A stretch of DNA of 64,000 bases from Lactuca virosa (taxonomy: Eukaryota; Streptophyta; Magnoliopsida; Asterales; Asteraceae), in contig CAKMRJ010005412.1 of the NCBI GenBank assembly GCA_928212115.1, positions 247,389,705 through 247,453,704 of the forward strand, written 5' to 3'. The notes under the pieces are model-generated. The model was not told the DNA's origin and searched no databases. It saw nothing but the letters and a program-made list of their open reading frames with translations. Position 1 is the stretch's first letter. Each line of letters starts with the position of its first letter. A program made the position numbers and the translations under genes. Positions 34,768 through 46,366 of the stretch are shown here, piece by piece.

Positions 34768-37340
34768 ATATAACCAAGCACTGAAGTAATGTCTTTAAAC
34801 TTCATTTTCTAATGTAATCCCAAAGATCTTCAAGAAAGCCAAACTCGTCATAAAAACCCATTTCAGAATTAAGAAACAAAATCACTTCTTGTCTTTGAAG
34901 AACTCCCCCTCCATGTCACAATGATCTTCAAATAAGCTAATGATATAAGCCACCAAAAAATATCATGTAACAACCCAAATTTTAAGATTCGTAACGCCAC
35001 TTGATCGAGAAAATACTAGAAGTCGGAGATATATCAAAGCCTTAGAAGAGCTCGACGAAGAACTGGTACTGTAAAGGCTACTTCTCTGTAAAATCTTTAG
35101 AAGAGCTCGATGAAGAACTTCTACTGTAAAAGCTACCTTTAGAATTCTACCACAAACTTTATCAAAAATCTTCAAATTTGAAAAGTCACAAATCCAATTT
35201 CGAATGGCTATATCAAATTCTCCCTCGATTTATAATAAAAAACGTGAATATAAAGCCTTCAAATGGTCATGAGAATGATCTTGAATGGATAAAAAACTTA
35301 CTATGCTCCCCCGTGACAAAAATGATATAAAAATGAAGTTAAAAATCCGAAAAAGTCGAAAATGTGACGTTATTGCGAAAAACGACTTTCCAAACCGCCA
35401 AGTCTTGATGAAATCCTTATTTTTCTGTTTACGAAGAAATATGCACATTAAAAAAAAATCCAAAACTGTTCACCAGCCCTCAAATTTGCAAACTTTTCAA
35501 AAAATGGGCTGAAACTGTCACATTGCTGAAAGTTTGGGGATTAAAATAATAAATATGCATCATATTCTCCTTCAATTGTAACAGATTTTGGAAATGGACC
35601 AAAACAGCCAAGTCACGCAAAGTACAGGGACCAGAATTGTCAAAACGCTGAAGTTGCAGGGACCAATAGTGAATGTTTAACATCTTCTTCCCAATTACAC
35701 CTAATAAACGAATACGACTGGAATAGCGACTCATACGAGTGTTCACAAACGGGAACCATAAATCTGATTCCAATCCACCAACAACTCCCATTTATAGTTT
35801 CGTTCCAAGCGCAAACTTTCATACCGAGCCCTGAGTGTGAATCTGAGAATCACTTTCGCATATGGGAAATGAGTGCGAACCCGATTCAATGACCTTTCAC
35901 TCTGAATCAGTCGATCACAAACCCGATGCGAATCATAGTCAAACCGAATCCAATCACAGGTTCTTGAGTCTGAATCCGAGTCCCGTCCCACCTTTCGTTC
36001 CGAAACCGTCGATTGCAAGCCAGATCACCACTATGAACCCGAGTCAAATGGTTTCAGACTCGGTGCGAAACACAATGTCAATCGATTTGCTGTAAATCAG
36101 TGACATCCATGAGTCCAAACAGAGGTTCGCTACGAACGTTCGTGAGATGGAGTGCGAGCCCAGGTTCGCAGGTATGATACTTGCCCAATGTTCACCCCGA
36201 ATGAGTTTCGATTAAGACTTCATTCGTTCGCAGGCAAGGATTTTCACAACAATTTTGACTTTTGAAATTTGACTCGTAAGAACATGTGTTCAATTTCCGA
36301 TTGCAGATGAATGTTGCGTTTCCGATTCTAAAATTAACTTCACAATTGCGATTATTCTCGTTCTGAATTCATTTGCACCCTTCCCTTCATTAAGAACAAA
36401 AACGATCAAAATCCGTCTTCCATTACCAGTTCAAATTCCGAATTTGCAGTTCGATCAAAACGATGAGCAATCAAAATGATTTTGGCTTTCCAATTTGACC
36501 AGCAGAATCGAACAGAAATAGAATCACAGATACACAAATCATTTCGATTTAGAAGCCATTTCATCTATTTAGCGATTCAGAACCTGACTCCAATTCAATT
36601 CCAGATCAACAACCCACTGCTCTTCGTTTACATAACTTGATTTTGACTTTCACAGATCGAAACCAACAATTGACAAACAACGATTATTTTTTCCAAATCG
36701 ATTTTCAGATTAAATTGAGATGTCGAATAGCATATAACAGATTCATCGATGATCATAAACAAGAAATCTCATCAAAATGTCCAATCATTCATTCAATCGG
36801 TAAGGATTTTCAAATAAACGTGAATGATGAGAAAGTGAAATTGAAGTCAACCAATAAAATTGAGAAACCAATCGATTGTAATATGAACTTAATGAAATCG
36901 ATTTTAACAATGATAAGCAACGACCGAGATAGATGATGAAACTGAACAAGCAGATTTTAGAATCGATACGCAAAGCAGATGACGCCCACAGGAGTTCGAG
37001 TATAATATTAGGGCCAAAAAAATGAACAATGACGGACAGAATTATTGGGCCAAAACAAAAGTGAATTCGAGACTCATCCAATTGGCTTAAAACAAATAAA
37101 TAAAATCAATTGACTTGGGATTAAGCAAACGATCTGATCCAATATGAACATACAAGAATTCAGATTAAAAAAGAATACCATATGAACAGTGGAAGAATGA
37201 AGAACACCATAAATCTTCATGAACAGTAACTTGAACAGAATTTTGATTCCAAAATGCCAAAACACCAATAATCTTCAATAACTTGTGGAGAAAATCATCA
37301 AATCAAGAACCGATACTTCAAAAATCAATAGATCTTTAAA
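34545..37340 (-). other. Interior of H, no recognisable coding
   Basis: Begins next to the LTR with plus-strand ATCTCCCCTTCAAAG, complement of a polypurine tract. An (AT)n tract is at about 34690-34772. The ORFs (up to 103 codons, for example 35480-35791 minus and 36637-36936 plus) show no family motif. The stretch 35860-36110 is rich in GAATC and GAGTC words. Confidence 0.6.
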
Positions 37341-37357
37341 GACCCGCTCTGATACCA
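37341..37357 (-). other. Primer binding site of H
   Basis: Minus-strand TGGTATCAGAGCGGGTC, two bases inside the LTR boundary, complementary to initiator tRNA-Met over its first twelve bases. Confidence 0.85.
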
Positions 37358-37359
37358 CT

Positions 37360-37683
37360 TGTTGGGATTAAAACCCTAATTGTGATTTGATGAACAAGAT
37401 GCGGAAAATAAGAACACACACAATAAAGAAGATATGTCGAATGATCACTCGATTTATTCAAAACATGAGGAATAAATTACACTTTCAGAATAGACTAAAG
37501 AATCTAATACATAAGAAACCTCACAATGTTTGGCGGCTACATTCTGCCTCACTCTTAACCCTAATTATAAATAATATATGACTATTTATAGGGAAAAGAC
37601 AAGTCTTGGGCTTTTAACCTACACTTCATCAAGGGGGGGGGGGGGTCATTGCCATAATCCATGGAGTACTTTGAAACTCTACA
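37360..37683 (-). repeat. 5' LTR of H
   Basis: 324 bp, TGTTGGGATT to CTCTACA on the plus strand. High identity to the left LTR suggests a fairly recent insertion. Confidence 0.9.
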
Positions 37684-37692
37684 AATATTACA
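37684..37692 (+). repeat. Last bases of Gypsy LTR J
   Basis: AATATTACA. With one copy of the target removed, the J LTR ends GGGATATTACA, the expected chromovirus-type terminus. Confidence 0.65.
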
Positions 37693-38440
37693 TGCCATAG
37701 TATGATTCACCATCTCTTTCCCATAATTAGATTAGTAGACTGCTTCAAATCCATGATTCTTTCAAAACCCTTTCCAGCTCCCACCTCCGACCACATAATT
37801 AAGGGAAAGACGGCTTCAAATCCTTTATTTTGTTAATTAGGAAAACTTGTCCTCACATCTGTTATTTCCTGTTAATCTCTATCTATTTCCAATCTCATGC
37901 GGTTTGAATACGATCGAACATTTACATGTTTTTGATTTACAAACGTTTCCTTAAACTAACCTTAGCTGAAGAGATTTTCCTCTTTTCTTCTTCAAACATA
38001 TGTTTTTTGTCAGTGATTCTACAAACGATAGGTACCTTAGAGCTGACATATTCATTAGCAGCTCCTTCGTTTTTACATTTAAGTGTTGTAACTTCATCAT
38101 TGCTTCTGAATATTTGTCAATTTTTACAGGTTAGGTCAGCATGATCCTTGAAATTAACAACACATGACATAGGATCTTTGGCTCAATGGATGTATAACAT
38201 AAGCTTAATCAAAAGTAACTAAATTCTTCAAGTACTTGAGATGTTTTATTCCAGATCAACATAATTTGAATGCCTTTTTGATACCATATATTGTTGAGAG
38301 GAAAAGATGACATGTCAAAGTCTCTTGTTTGGCCTTACATTTCAGTACATTTTGGTATTTGGTGCTTATGATCTTAAGAATGTCAACATATGGCTAATGC
38401 TTGAATTAGTAGATTATTACAACACATCTCTTTTCTTAAG
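37693..38440. other. AT-rich DNA, nothing recognised
   Basis: No coding or repeat signature I can name. It may be flanking host DNA of LTR J or upstream sequence of the gene fragment that follows. Confidence 0.4.
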
Positions 38441-38624
38441 CAAGGAATTTCATTTAATGACAGATAGAAGCAAATATATCGATGCATCTAGGATCTTGAA
38501 GGATGGATTCACTAGGTTACTTGATGTTATCACAACAAACAATGTTAGTGAATTCAACTCTAAACTTGATGATTCTCTCCTTTTACATGGAATGAATGTG
38601 GTTGTCCATTCGGAAACCGATGAG
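38441..38624 (+). pseudogene. Possible exon of an unidentified host gene fragment
   Basis: Open frame entered after a pyrimidine-rich TTCTTAAG acceptor-like site at 38440, or from the ATG at 38457. It contains RSKYIDASRILKDGF and SKLDDSLLLHGMNVVVHSE. The frame runs to GAG followed by GTGTAT, a donor-like site (38625), in phase 0. I do not recognise the family. The amphipathic helix-like composition and phase-0 junction make it look like real coding rather than chance. No upstream exons or promoter were found, so it may be a fragment captured or left behind among repeats. Confidence 0.4.
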
Positions 38625-38911
38625 GTGTATTTTGCCTTTTCTTTTGGTTCTATTTTTCTTAGTATTTAACATTTAATCTTGATGCCACTTTTGCTTACTG
38701 ATATATATGAAACTGCAATATGATATAAATGAGTACTACACATTATTACTTTGTGCAAATGGAAACAAAATTATATAGAGATTAAGGTTAACATTATTAT
38801 TAATGATAGTTTGACTTTGATCAAGTTGAAACTTGTAGTATTTTTTATATAGATGGAAAATTTTATTTCATGCTTCTATCATTTTTTATAATTGGACAAA
38901 TTTTAATGCAG

Positions 38912-39016
38912 GAAACAACAACTTATGGACCTCTACATGCGATGCAGGCTGCTTATGCTAGAAAAGCTTATGGTAAATTTGATGATTTATCTTTTTATAG
39001 ATCGACTCAAAAACAG
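38912..39016 (+). pseudogene. Possible second exon of the same gene fragment
   Basis: Preceded by TTTTTAATGCAG style acceptor text and followed by CAG/GTAAGG, a consensus donor. 105 bases, 35 codons, no stop, in phase 0 with the previous exon. Encodes TTYGPLHAMQAAYARKAY and KFDDLSFYRSTQKQ. Length divisible by three and good sites on both sides support a genuine exon. Possible further exon material lies at 39100-39180 (lysine- and glutamate-rich), unconfirmed. Confidence 0.42.
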
Positions 39017-40603
39017 GTAAGGATGATGTATGCAAATAAATTTTTTATATTTCCTTTTCATGTTGCTCTGCATTTTCTATAAGTTTCTACTTGCAACAAA
39101 AAGACGTCAGGTGATCGATTTTAAGGAGGAAAAGAAGGGAGACAGACAAGGCAAGACATGCAGGTGGAAAAACAGGTAAAACATTTAATATACAACTTAT
39201 ACACCTAAAAATCACTTTTCCTATTAACATAAACATTATAAATGTCATGTTTTAATGTATACAAGGATTCTTTGAAGGTTCTTTCTGGCGTATAATCTTA
39301 ACTACTTTCGGATGTGCTTTCTGGTATTGTAAGTACACATCTAGAGTTCTTGACAATATATGAATTAGTTGTACAAGTATTGAGTTATATCATGGTTTTT
39401 GTTAGGGACTTACCTATTAAGAAACCGAAAAGATGTTAAATTTGTTGATGCCTTGAAGCATCCAAGCTAAAGCATAAGGAAACATCGATTAAAAGATAAG
39501 ATTTATTGTATTTGATTTCACAGAGCCTACATGTTATTGAACCTAATTGTCTTTATCAAATATATTAGGACAACATGGATATCTTTATTCACAAAAACCC
39601 AAGAGTTCAGATCTCGGTTGTCTTACTTTTGGAGTTCTAATTCCAGCTTCTTGTAGAAAGTCCAATTGTATTTCCTAAAATACCCTGAATGAGAGCTAAA
39701 TCCAAAGCGGTTGTAAGTTTTCTAAACTATTTACTTTACAATATAGTTTTTAAAACATATACTGAAAGTTATATGTTTTGTTTTTTATAATAGTTTAATT
39801 ATAAGAAACTCCTAATGTCAATCATATAAAATATGCTTCATTACTCGCTAAAAATATTTCGAAACATCATTTTAATGTAACTACAAGTCATGATATGTCA
39901 CAACGGGTAAGACATCAACCAGTCTTAACATGATATTAACAATGTTGACATGATTTATTGTTGTTTTGATGCATATTGAGGTTGAAAGAATTTTAGCTAG
40001 TTGATTCGATGTTCATTTTAAGTAGTTGTTGGATTTTTGTCAGTTTTATGATAACGAGCTTAATTTATGTGGTTCCTTGATTTAGAGGTACCCAAAGTGA
40101 GGAAATACAAGTGTTCTACCTCCTTCAAGTCAAGAAAAGTCCTTATGTTCTTGATACTGTACGGCGATGACCTTTTATGTTATTCTTTCAGCAGTATGTT
40201 TCAAACTAAGGATATACATCAACAAATCAAATGATGAACACCCTAAATGTCCCTTAAAAAGAAGTACACTTGAGAAGAAACTTGAAAAAAAAAATAATTA
40301 CCACCTTGATCTGAAGCTGACTGTTGGATATAACATTTTTTAATGTTAAGGATATTAGAGTATGTGGAAAAGATGAAAGGTCATCAAAAAGGCCTACAGG
40401 CTATCAGTTCCTGCGTTTGGAGTTCTGACGCATAGGCAAGTTAACATGTTTTCTAATTATAAATTTTGGTACATGTGAGTTAGTAAGTTCTAAAAATATT
40501 GTTATCATAAAAATGTTGTACAGTGAAAGTATATTCCTATTCTATGAGTTTATCCCATTATTTAGCTCTTCCCTTTTTATTTAAAGACCAAAATGTCATC
40601 ATT
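39017..40603. other. AT-rich DNA after the gene fragment, nothing recognised
   Basis: No ORF of note and no element signature. Confidence 0.4.
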
Positions 40604-40608
40604 ATATC

Positions 40609-41026
40609 TGTTGGAAATAATATCCAAGTTCATTAACTATTTGGTAATATTTCTATTAATAGTAGAGTCCTTTTGGTTTGACATCATAACCCAAGTAGCA
40701 TAAGGAAATAGAAAAAAATAAGTTGCTAGTTTATAAGAATAAATAAATTAATTAGAAACTATTTCAGAATTAATTAAACTGTTTTAATTAATTAAAAAGC
40801 TTGAATATTATTTAATTCCTAGAGATTAATTTTGAATATTCCAGAAACTCCCAGAGTATTAAGGTGGACGGTTTTGGCTGCTCCCTTGATAGGGATAAGA
40901 CAAGTTTGAATCGGGTAAGGATTAACCATAACAGTTTGAATCATTCTAGGATTCTATCTACACCTTATAAATAGAATGATAAGGGTAACCCTAGAGGTGC
41001 TGAATCTTCTCAAGAAATCGTCCAAG

Positions 41027-41085
<59 letters not shown>

Positions 41086-41405
41086 GAAGAAACTCTTAAC
41101 CTCTCTCATAGGGTTAAAGAATTTCTATTAAACACTAATATAGGGTTTATCCTTTTGCTTTTGGTGTTTGTGGGTCTGACTGCATTAGATAGGTTCTACT
41201 TTGGATCCTTCATCCATTGCAAGCACTAGTACGTACGAGATCCCAATCGAGCAATCAAGAGGTTAGTTTGCTTTTCTTGTTGATCTTTAAAGCTCGTTGT
41301 TATAACAAGTAAAACCTAGATTCTAGGGTGCATGTACACTTAGGTAAATCTTTTGATTGTTTCGACTACCTTTAGATATTGTATTAATTCTAATAAAACT
41401 CAACA
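40609..41405 (+). mobile_element. Solo LTR of a Copia-like element
   Basis: 797 bp, TGTTGGAAAT to ACTCAACA, flanked by a perfect duplication ATATC (40604-40608 and 41406-41410). No internal region, hence a solo LTR. Contains TATAAATAG near 40968-40976 and a (CT)n tract. The orientation is the one with TGTTGG at the start and the TATA box on plus. Confidence 0.87.
41024..41081. repeat. (CT)n microsatellite
   Basis: About 55 bases of CT repeats inside the solo LTR, just downstream of its TATA box. Confidence 0.9.
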
Positions 41406-41410
41406 ATATC

Positions 41411-42680
41411 ATCAATGTGTTTGCAATTGATGAAGGTTCGATTTTATTTTTGTCGTAATTTTAAGCAAACAAATAATAATCTACATGGTTCTGACAACAA
41501 CTGTTTCACATCTTTTATTATTGTGATTTTAAAATGATTGATCTTAATGGTTTTAAATTCTGTGAGAAACATTGGTTTCTGTTACATAGATGTGTATTTC
41601 AACTTGAAATCTCATTTTATCTTTTCTTATTGGTTTTCGAAATCCTGTAGCCTAATTTAGGAATCGTGGGAGCAGCGAAGAGGTGGACATACAATAAAGG
41701 TTCATCTTATTTTTATTGATTATGCCCATTTCTTTTAATTAAATGCTTTATTATGTTGTTAATTGCTTACTGATTTAGGGGTTGATGGCTTATATTTGAT
41801 GATGCTCACAAGTGTTTGCTAAAATGCCCCATTATAGGGGTTTGTGAAAGCACACACATACGATGTAAGACAAGTTTATGTTAGTGCAGCTTTGCTATGA
41901 TATCAAAGTGAGTCGTTTTGTTTAGGTCTTAACTTTAAGCGAATGTTGGTGTAGTTTTTCTCTGATATGCAAACAAGGCGATTTGGAAGGTTTGGTGTGG
42001 TAAAAAATGTCTACCTCAATCCACCTGATCCACCTACCTGTAGAACTTTAGATTTCTTGAGCAATGGATAATTGTGAAAGAAATGGAAGTGAACATCTTA
42101 CACAATCATCTATTTAATATATTTTGATTTTCATAGCCTTCTTAAGTTTTTTTCTTGTGATAATTTGCAGATTACACGAATTTATAGGATAAGTTGTGTC
42201 GACTTTTAGTGCAAATATTGAGTCATCTTCAACGCTTGAATGAATGCAGAAGGAGGGTTTGAGGGATCGACTGTAGATAACTAATTGAATCATCTTGACA
42301 TGTCACCTTGAAATGAATCATCGACAAATAAAAGTAACACATATATGTAACATTTATACGCCTATTTCGAAAAGGTTTGTAGGTTTGTTGAATATTTAGA
42401 TTAATTAGGTTATGTAATACAACGAAATATATGTGTGTTCCAAAAAAAACATATGTCCCTAAACGTATGAAATATATATATACAAAATCTACATAAAATA
42501 AAACAAACAAAAACAAACACCTCGATACCATATGAAGCATGTGCTAACTATCTAGTTATAATATGTAATGGATTCACAGAGCAAATTGCAACCTTTCAAT
42601 CTATTAAAAACATTAGATGACCTGGAATGATTTTGGGCTTATGTGTCATTGAAAACCCATTTGCGGGAGGCAACTCGGAG
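41411..42680. other. AT-rich DNA, nothing recognised
   Basis: ORFs up to 103 codons (42229-42540 minus) without recognisable motif. Confidence 0.4.
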
Positions 42681-42702
42681 CAACATATACTCTTATATAC
42701 AA

Positions 42703-43019
42703 CTAGGTTATAACCCGTGGAAACCACGGTCAATATATTTAAAATTTCTATATAAATAAAAATAATAATAACTGTAAAAAAACCAAGATATTGTTGATTG
42801 TAAGTAATTATGAATTAATTTGCTAAGCAAAATAAAATAATAATGTTATTAGGATAAAATTTTGTATTTTCAAATTTTGGATTGAATTTGATTTGTTACC
42901 AAAAAAAAAAAGAAATAATAAAAATCATAGAAAAATGCCACGTGTCAAAAATGCATTCTAAAAAACCGATACGTGTCATTTTTAGGTTTCATTTATTAGA
43001 AGAGGTAGATTAGAGTCAC
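42703..43019. mobile_element. 317-bp repeat between 22-bp direct repeats
   Basis: Starts CTAGGTTATAACCCGTGG and ends TAGATTAGAGTCAC. Flanked by CAACATATACTCTTATATAC (42681 on) and CAACATATACTCTTACATGC (43020 on), the full 22 bases differing at two positions. Such long duplications suggest retroposition or a duplication event, but there is no poly(A) and no clear tRNA-like head. A related start TTAGGTTATAACCTATGG appears at about 45427. Confidence 0.5.
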
Positions 43020-43041
43020 CAACATATACTCTTACATGCAA

Positions 43042-44073
43042 TTAGAGTATAAAAACACCAAAAGATGAATCACAGTGCTCCACCATAGAAAATGACATGA
43101 TTACAAAATCTAAAGTGGACATGATGAACATGTCAATAACAAAAATTAAGGTTTCCTTCTCATAATTCCATTACATTGATAAAATTTCAAAATTTACAAT
43201 TAAATATGATATCAAAAGAAATACATATTTTACTAATCGGATAGCTAAAACACGATGATAAAAATAAATGAAAACTTTCGGGGATCAAGAGCGACTAATG
43301 TATAAAGAAGTAATCATGCATTTAATTTTCTATAGGTAGTTAATTACCTACTCAAATGTTTAGTAATCTTTCTTTACTAATAAAAGAATAGTTATTAATG
43401 TCATTTGTCATTTTCATATAATTTATGTTATTTTTTCAAATGCTCTATAAAAATGACATTTATCATTTTCTCATCATTTTTATTTTTTTAAAAATATTAA
43501 TGTTGATAATAAGTTAAACAATTATTTATTTGATCTCTGATTTTTAGGAATTGATAAAAACAATTATTTATTTTCATTTCCTCATTTGAACTGTAAGTTA
43601 GGAATTGGTTGTTTTTGATAAAACAGTCAATGGCATAATAAAATAAAATAAATTATTAGTAAATTAGATATAATTAAAAGTTAAATGACTAGGGTGTGTT
43701 CGGTAAAACTAACTGGTAGTGAGTAATGGGTAGTTGGTGACAGGTAGCGTTTTGTTAAACGCTGTGTGAGGTAGTTTTTATATTTTGGAGCGTTTTGTGT
43801 AAACTAAACGTTAAAAGTCTGTAGTGTCAAACGAGACTTTTTTGTTAAAAAAAACGTTTTGGCAAACGCTAGAAACTAGAAGTTTCAAACGCTACGTGTC
43901 AAAAACACTCTAAAAAACAAATAGAATGTTACTTGTAGCCATTTTTATCACATTTCCGATACAATCTACATTTCTAAAAAAATATCTTTTAAATTTCAAA
44001 TTTCAAATTTCAAATTTCCAAAATATATTTTAGTCACTTTGAATAAATCTAACTTCAAATGAATCCATTCATG
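43042..44073. other. AT-rich DNA with a GGGTGTGTTCGG motif
   Basis: No gene. At about 43691 GGGTGTGTTCGGTA resembles a terminal inverted repeat end of hAT- or Mutator-type MITEs, but no partner end was found. AAACGCT and AGCGTTT words recur between 43745 and 43910. Confidence 0.4.
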
Positions 44074-44081
44074 ATATTTAA

Positions 44082-44472
44082 TAGAGATGACAATTGATGA
44101 CACGACAAACAAAAATACACAATACGAAACGAAATTGGGACGAAACTAAAATTCGAATTCGTGTTTGTGTCGTGTTCGTGTCAAGTGTAAAAAACACGAT
44201 GTCGTGTCGTGTCGTGTTCATGTTCAAAATTCGACACGAAATTGACATGATTTAGCATTTATTTGTCATATTTTTCGTGTTTGTCGTGTTATATATGATT
44301 AAGTATTAATTAACTAAATTAATTGTTATTTTATGTTGTCATGTCTTGTCGTATTTGCCGTCTTTTAAACGGTTCATTTTCGTGTTAGTTAAAAAAACAC
44401 GATATCGTGTCGTGTCGTGTTCGTGTTACATAAAATGTTGTCATGTTGTGTCGTGACGATTTGCTACCTCTA
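44082..44472. mobile_element. hAT-type MITE
   Basis: 391 bp with imperfect terminal inverted repeats TAGAGATGACAATTGATGAC and (reverse complement of the right end) TAGAGGTAGCAAATCGTCAC. Flanked by a perfect 8-bp duplication ATATTTAA (44074-44081 and 44473-44480), as in the hAT superfamily. The interior is rich in GTGTCGTGTCGTG tracts and has no transposase. Confidence 0.85.
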
Positions 44473-44480
44473 ATATTTAA

Positions 44481-45424
44481 TTTCTACAAAAATATTTTTT
44501 TTGTGTAACATATGTATATGGGGTAGTGCACTACCGCAATTATGGTATATCACTAATTATGCTTTGTAATTTTTGTTTTCAATATAAATATAACTACCGA
44601 ATTGGAGTTTAATATCACAAAAACAGAAAAAAGAAATCGAACTTTTATTTTACAAAGAGATAACCCATTATGTTGCTTTTATAAGTGGGCCAATTTGTTG
44701 GATCAATTAATCACAAAGAACGATAGAAATGGTTCATGTCCGGTTAGATTTCATTTAAACCCAGTCGTTAATAGACGTAGGCGCATCCGCGCATGTATCA
44801 AATTAAGGACACCCGTTATAGAGTTTCTATATTTAAAGGATAAAACGCATCCACTATATCCTACTTTTAAATCTATATATTATATATAGTCTTAAACTAG
44901 AATTAAACACTTAATTTTTAGCTGGTGAACACCTTGCTGTCACCTTATGATACCATTAGACATATGATACCATTAGACTGTAAATCATTTGGTATAGACA
45001 ACCTGAAAAGAATATATAATAACAGTGACTTCAAAAATTCAAAAGAAGTTATTGACTTCCTAAAATCATTATTATTTGTCTTTTGGTATAAACAACCATA
45101 AATTTTATTAAAATGTCCAAAAATCTACAGTTTATATGAATAAACAAATGAAAGTACAAAAATGTGCTTGCATGAATCCTTTTTATAATAAAACTGTGGA
45201 AAATGATAAAAAAAAAATCACAAAAAAATGATCTAACTACATAATGATAATTTATATTTTCAATCATTTGTTTAGAACAAATCACACCTCTTGCAAACAT
45301 TGATTCCGTATGACAAAACCACTTTTAAATTAATAATAAACCATACGTATAAGAATTTCATAATTCTTACTTTTATGAACAAATCCTAATGAGTTTAATA
45401 AGTTTTTAACTTTTTATTTATTCA
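44481..45424. other. AT-rich DNA, nothing recognised
   Basis: An open frame of 95 codons at 44602-44889 (plus) is basic in its middle and resembles nothing I know. I leave it uncalled. Confidence 0.4.
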
Positions 45425-45586
45425 TTAGGTTATAACCTATGGAAACATGTTTAAAATTATTATATAGACAAAAAAATAAAGAAAATAAGTCGGAGAATAT
45501 ATCTATGATTTCTTGAGATACATATGAGGGATTTAATAGAATTTAAAAAAAAATAGATTTAATGTATTTCAAAAATGTTATTTAGA
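45425..45586. repeat. Second, truncated copy of the GGTTATAACC repeat
   Basis: TTAGGTTATAACCTATGGAAAC and the following TTTAAAATT text parallel 42704 onward. Cut off by the LINE tail at 45587. Confidence 0.4.
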
Positions 45587-46180
45587 TTTTTTTTTTGAAC
45601 GACCAAAATATGTTTAACATAAATAAAGGTGTCCAACAGGAAGCTGGAACCGAGTATACAAAGTTTGAGAAGAAAGATACAAACAAAAGAAGAGACATGA
45701 TAAGGTAAACAAAACTACATCTAACTACGGATAGAGCATGCAACATCTAATGAGGAGAAACCATTCCCTCCACTGTTATCCTTTTCCATATAACCCAACC
45801 CATGTTTTCATTTTATCTAACCCTATCACTGGCCATCAAGGGGCAACCGAACAACACCATGTTGTTTTCAGAAGCTTGTGACATTTTCCATAACCCAACT
45901 CTTCATAACCACACAGCCCATCAAGATCCTACATCGAAGACCTTAGTACCCTTGTTCCACCATCGCAACAATTTTATGAATATATACCAGATGAGGTGAG
46001 ATCTGTCCACCATCCAACACCTATACGTACATCCTGTGTATTTGCAATACTCATAATGTCTTGATAAATCCTCCCATCATCTAAATAGATTCTGCATGAT
46101 TGACATAACCACCCCAATTACATGTACATCATATTTCAGAACAAATAAAACACACACATACACACTAACACCAATTAATC
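45587..46180 (-). other. LINE 3' UTR distal part and poly(A) tail
   Basis: Plus-strand T run then TGAACGACC, typical of a LINE 3' end in reverse. No ORF. It ends in TAATC, the K target. Confidence 0.7.
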
Positions 46181-46366
46181 TGTAACACCCAAATTTTCAA
46201 GTAATTTTTCACAAAATTAAAAACACACTTTCATTCATAATTGTTATAAAAATATCATTGTATCACATAATCAATTCATAATATCACATCCCAAGATCAT
46301 AATATGTAAAAGCTCCTCATGTGTGTACTGATTAAGCCGGCGTCTTCCCGCGATCCTCACTGGTAC

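Larger units (their letters stand above)
34215..37683 (-). mobile_element. Non-autonomous LTR retrotransposon H, minus strand
   Basis: Two short LTRs (34215-34544 and 37360-37683), a tRNA-Met primer site next to the right one and a polypurine tract next to the left one prove minus orientation. Flanked by GATAT (34210-34214) and AATAT (37684-37688), one mismatch. The 2.8 kb interior has no protease, integrase, RT or RNase H. This fits a LARD-type element mobilised by a partner. It landed a few bases before the end of LTR J. Confidence 0.85.

Noticed and set aside
36637..36936. 99-codon ORF in element H as a possible gag
   Set aside because: On plus while H is minus-oriented by primer site and polypurine tract; no Gag motif.
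42703..43019. Helitron end
   Set aside because: No TC start with CTRR end and terminal hairpin, and Helitrons do not make 22-bp duplications.
44602..44889. 95-codon ORF, basic in the middle
   Set aside because: No recognisable motif, AT-rich surroundings and no promoter; length compatible with chance.
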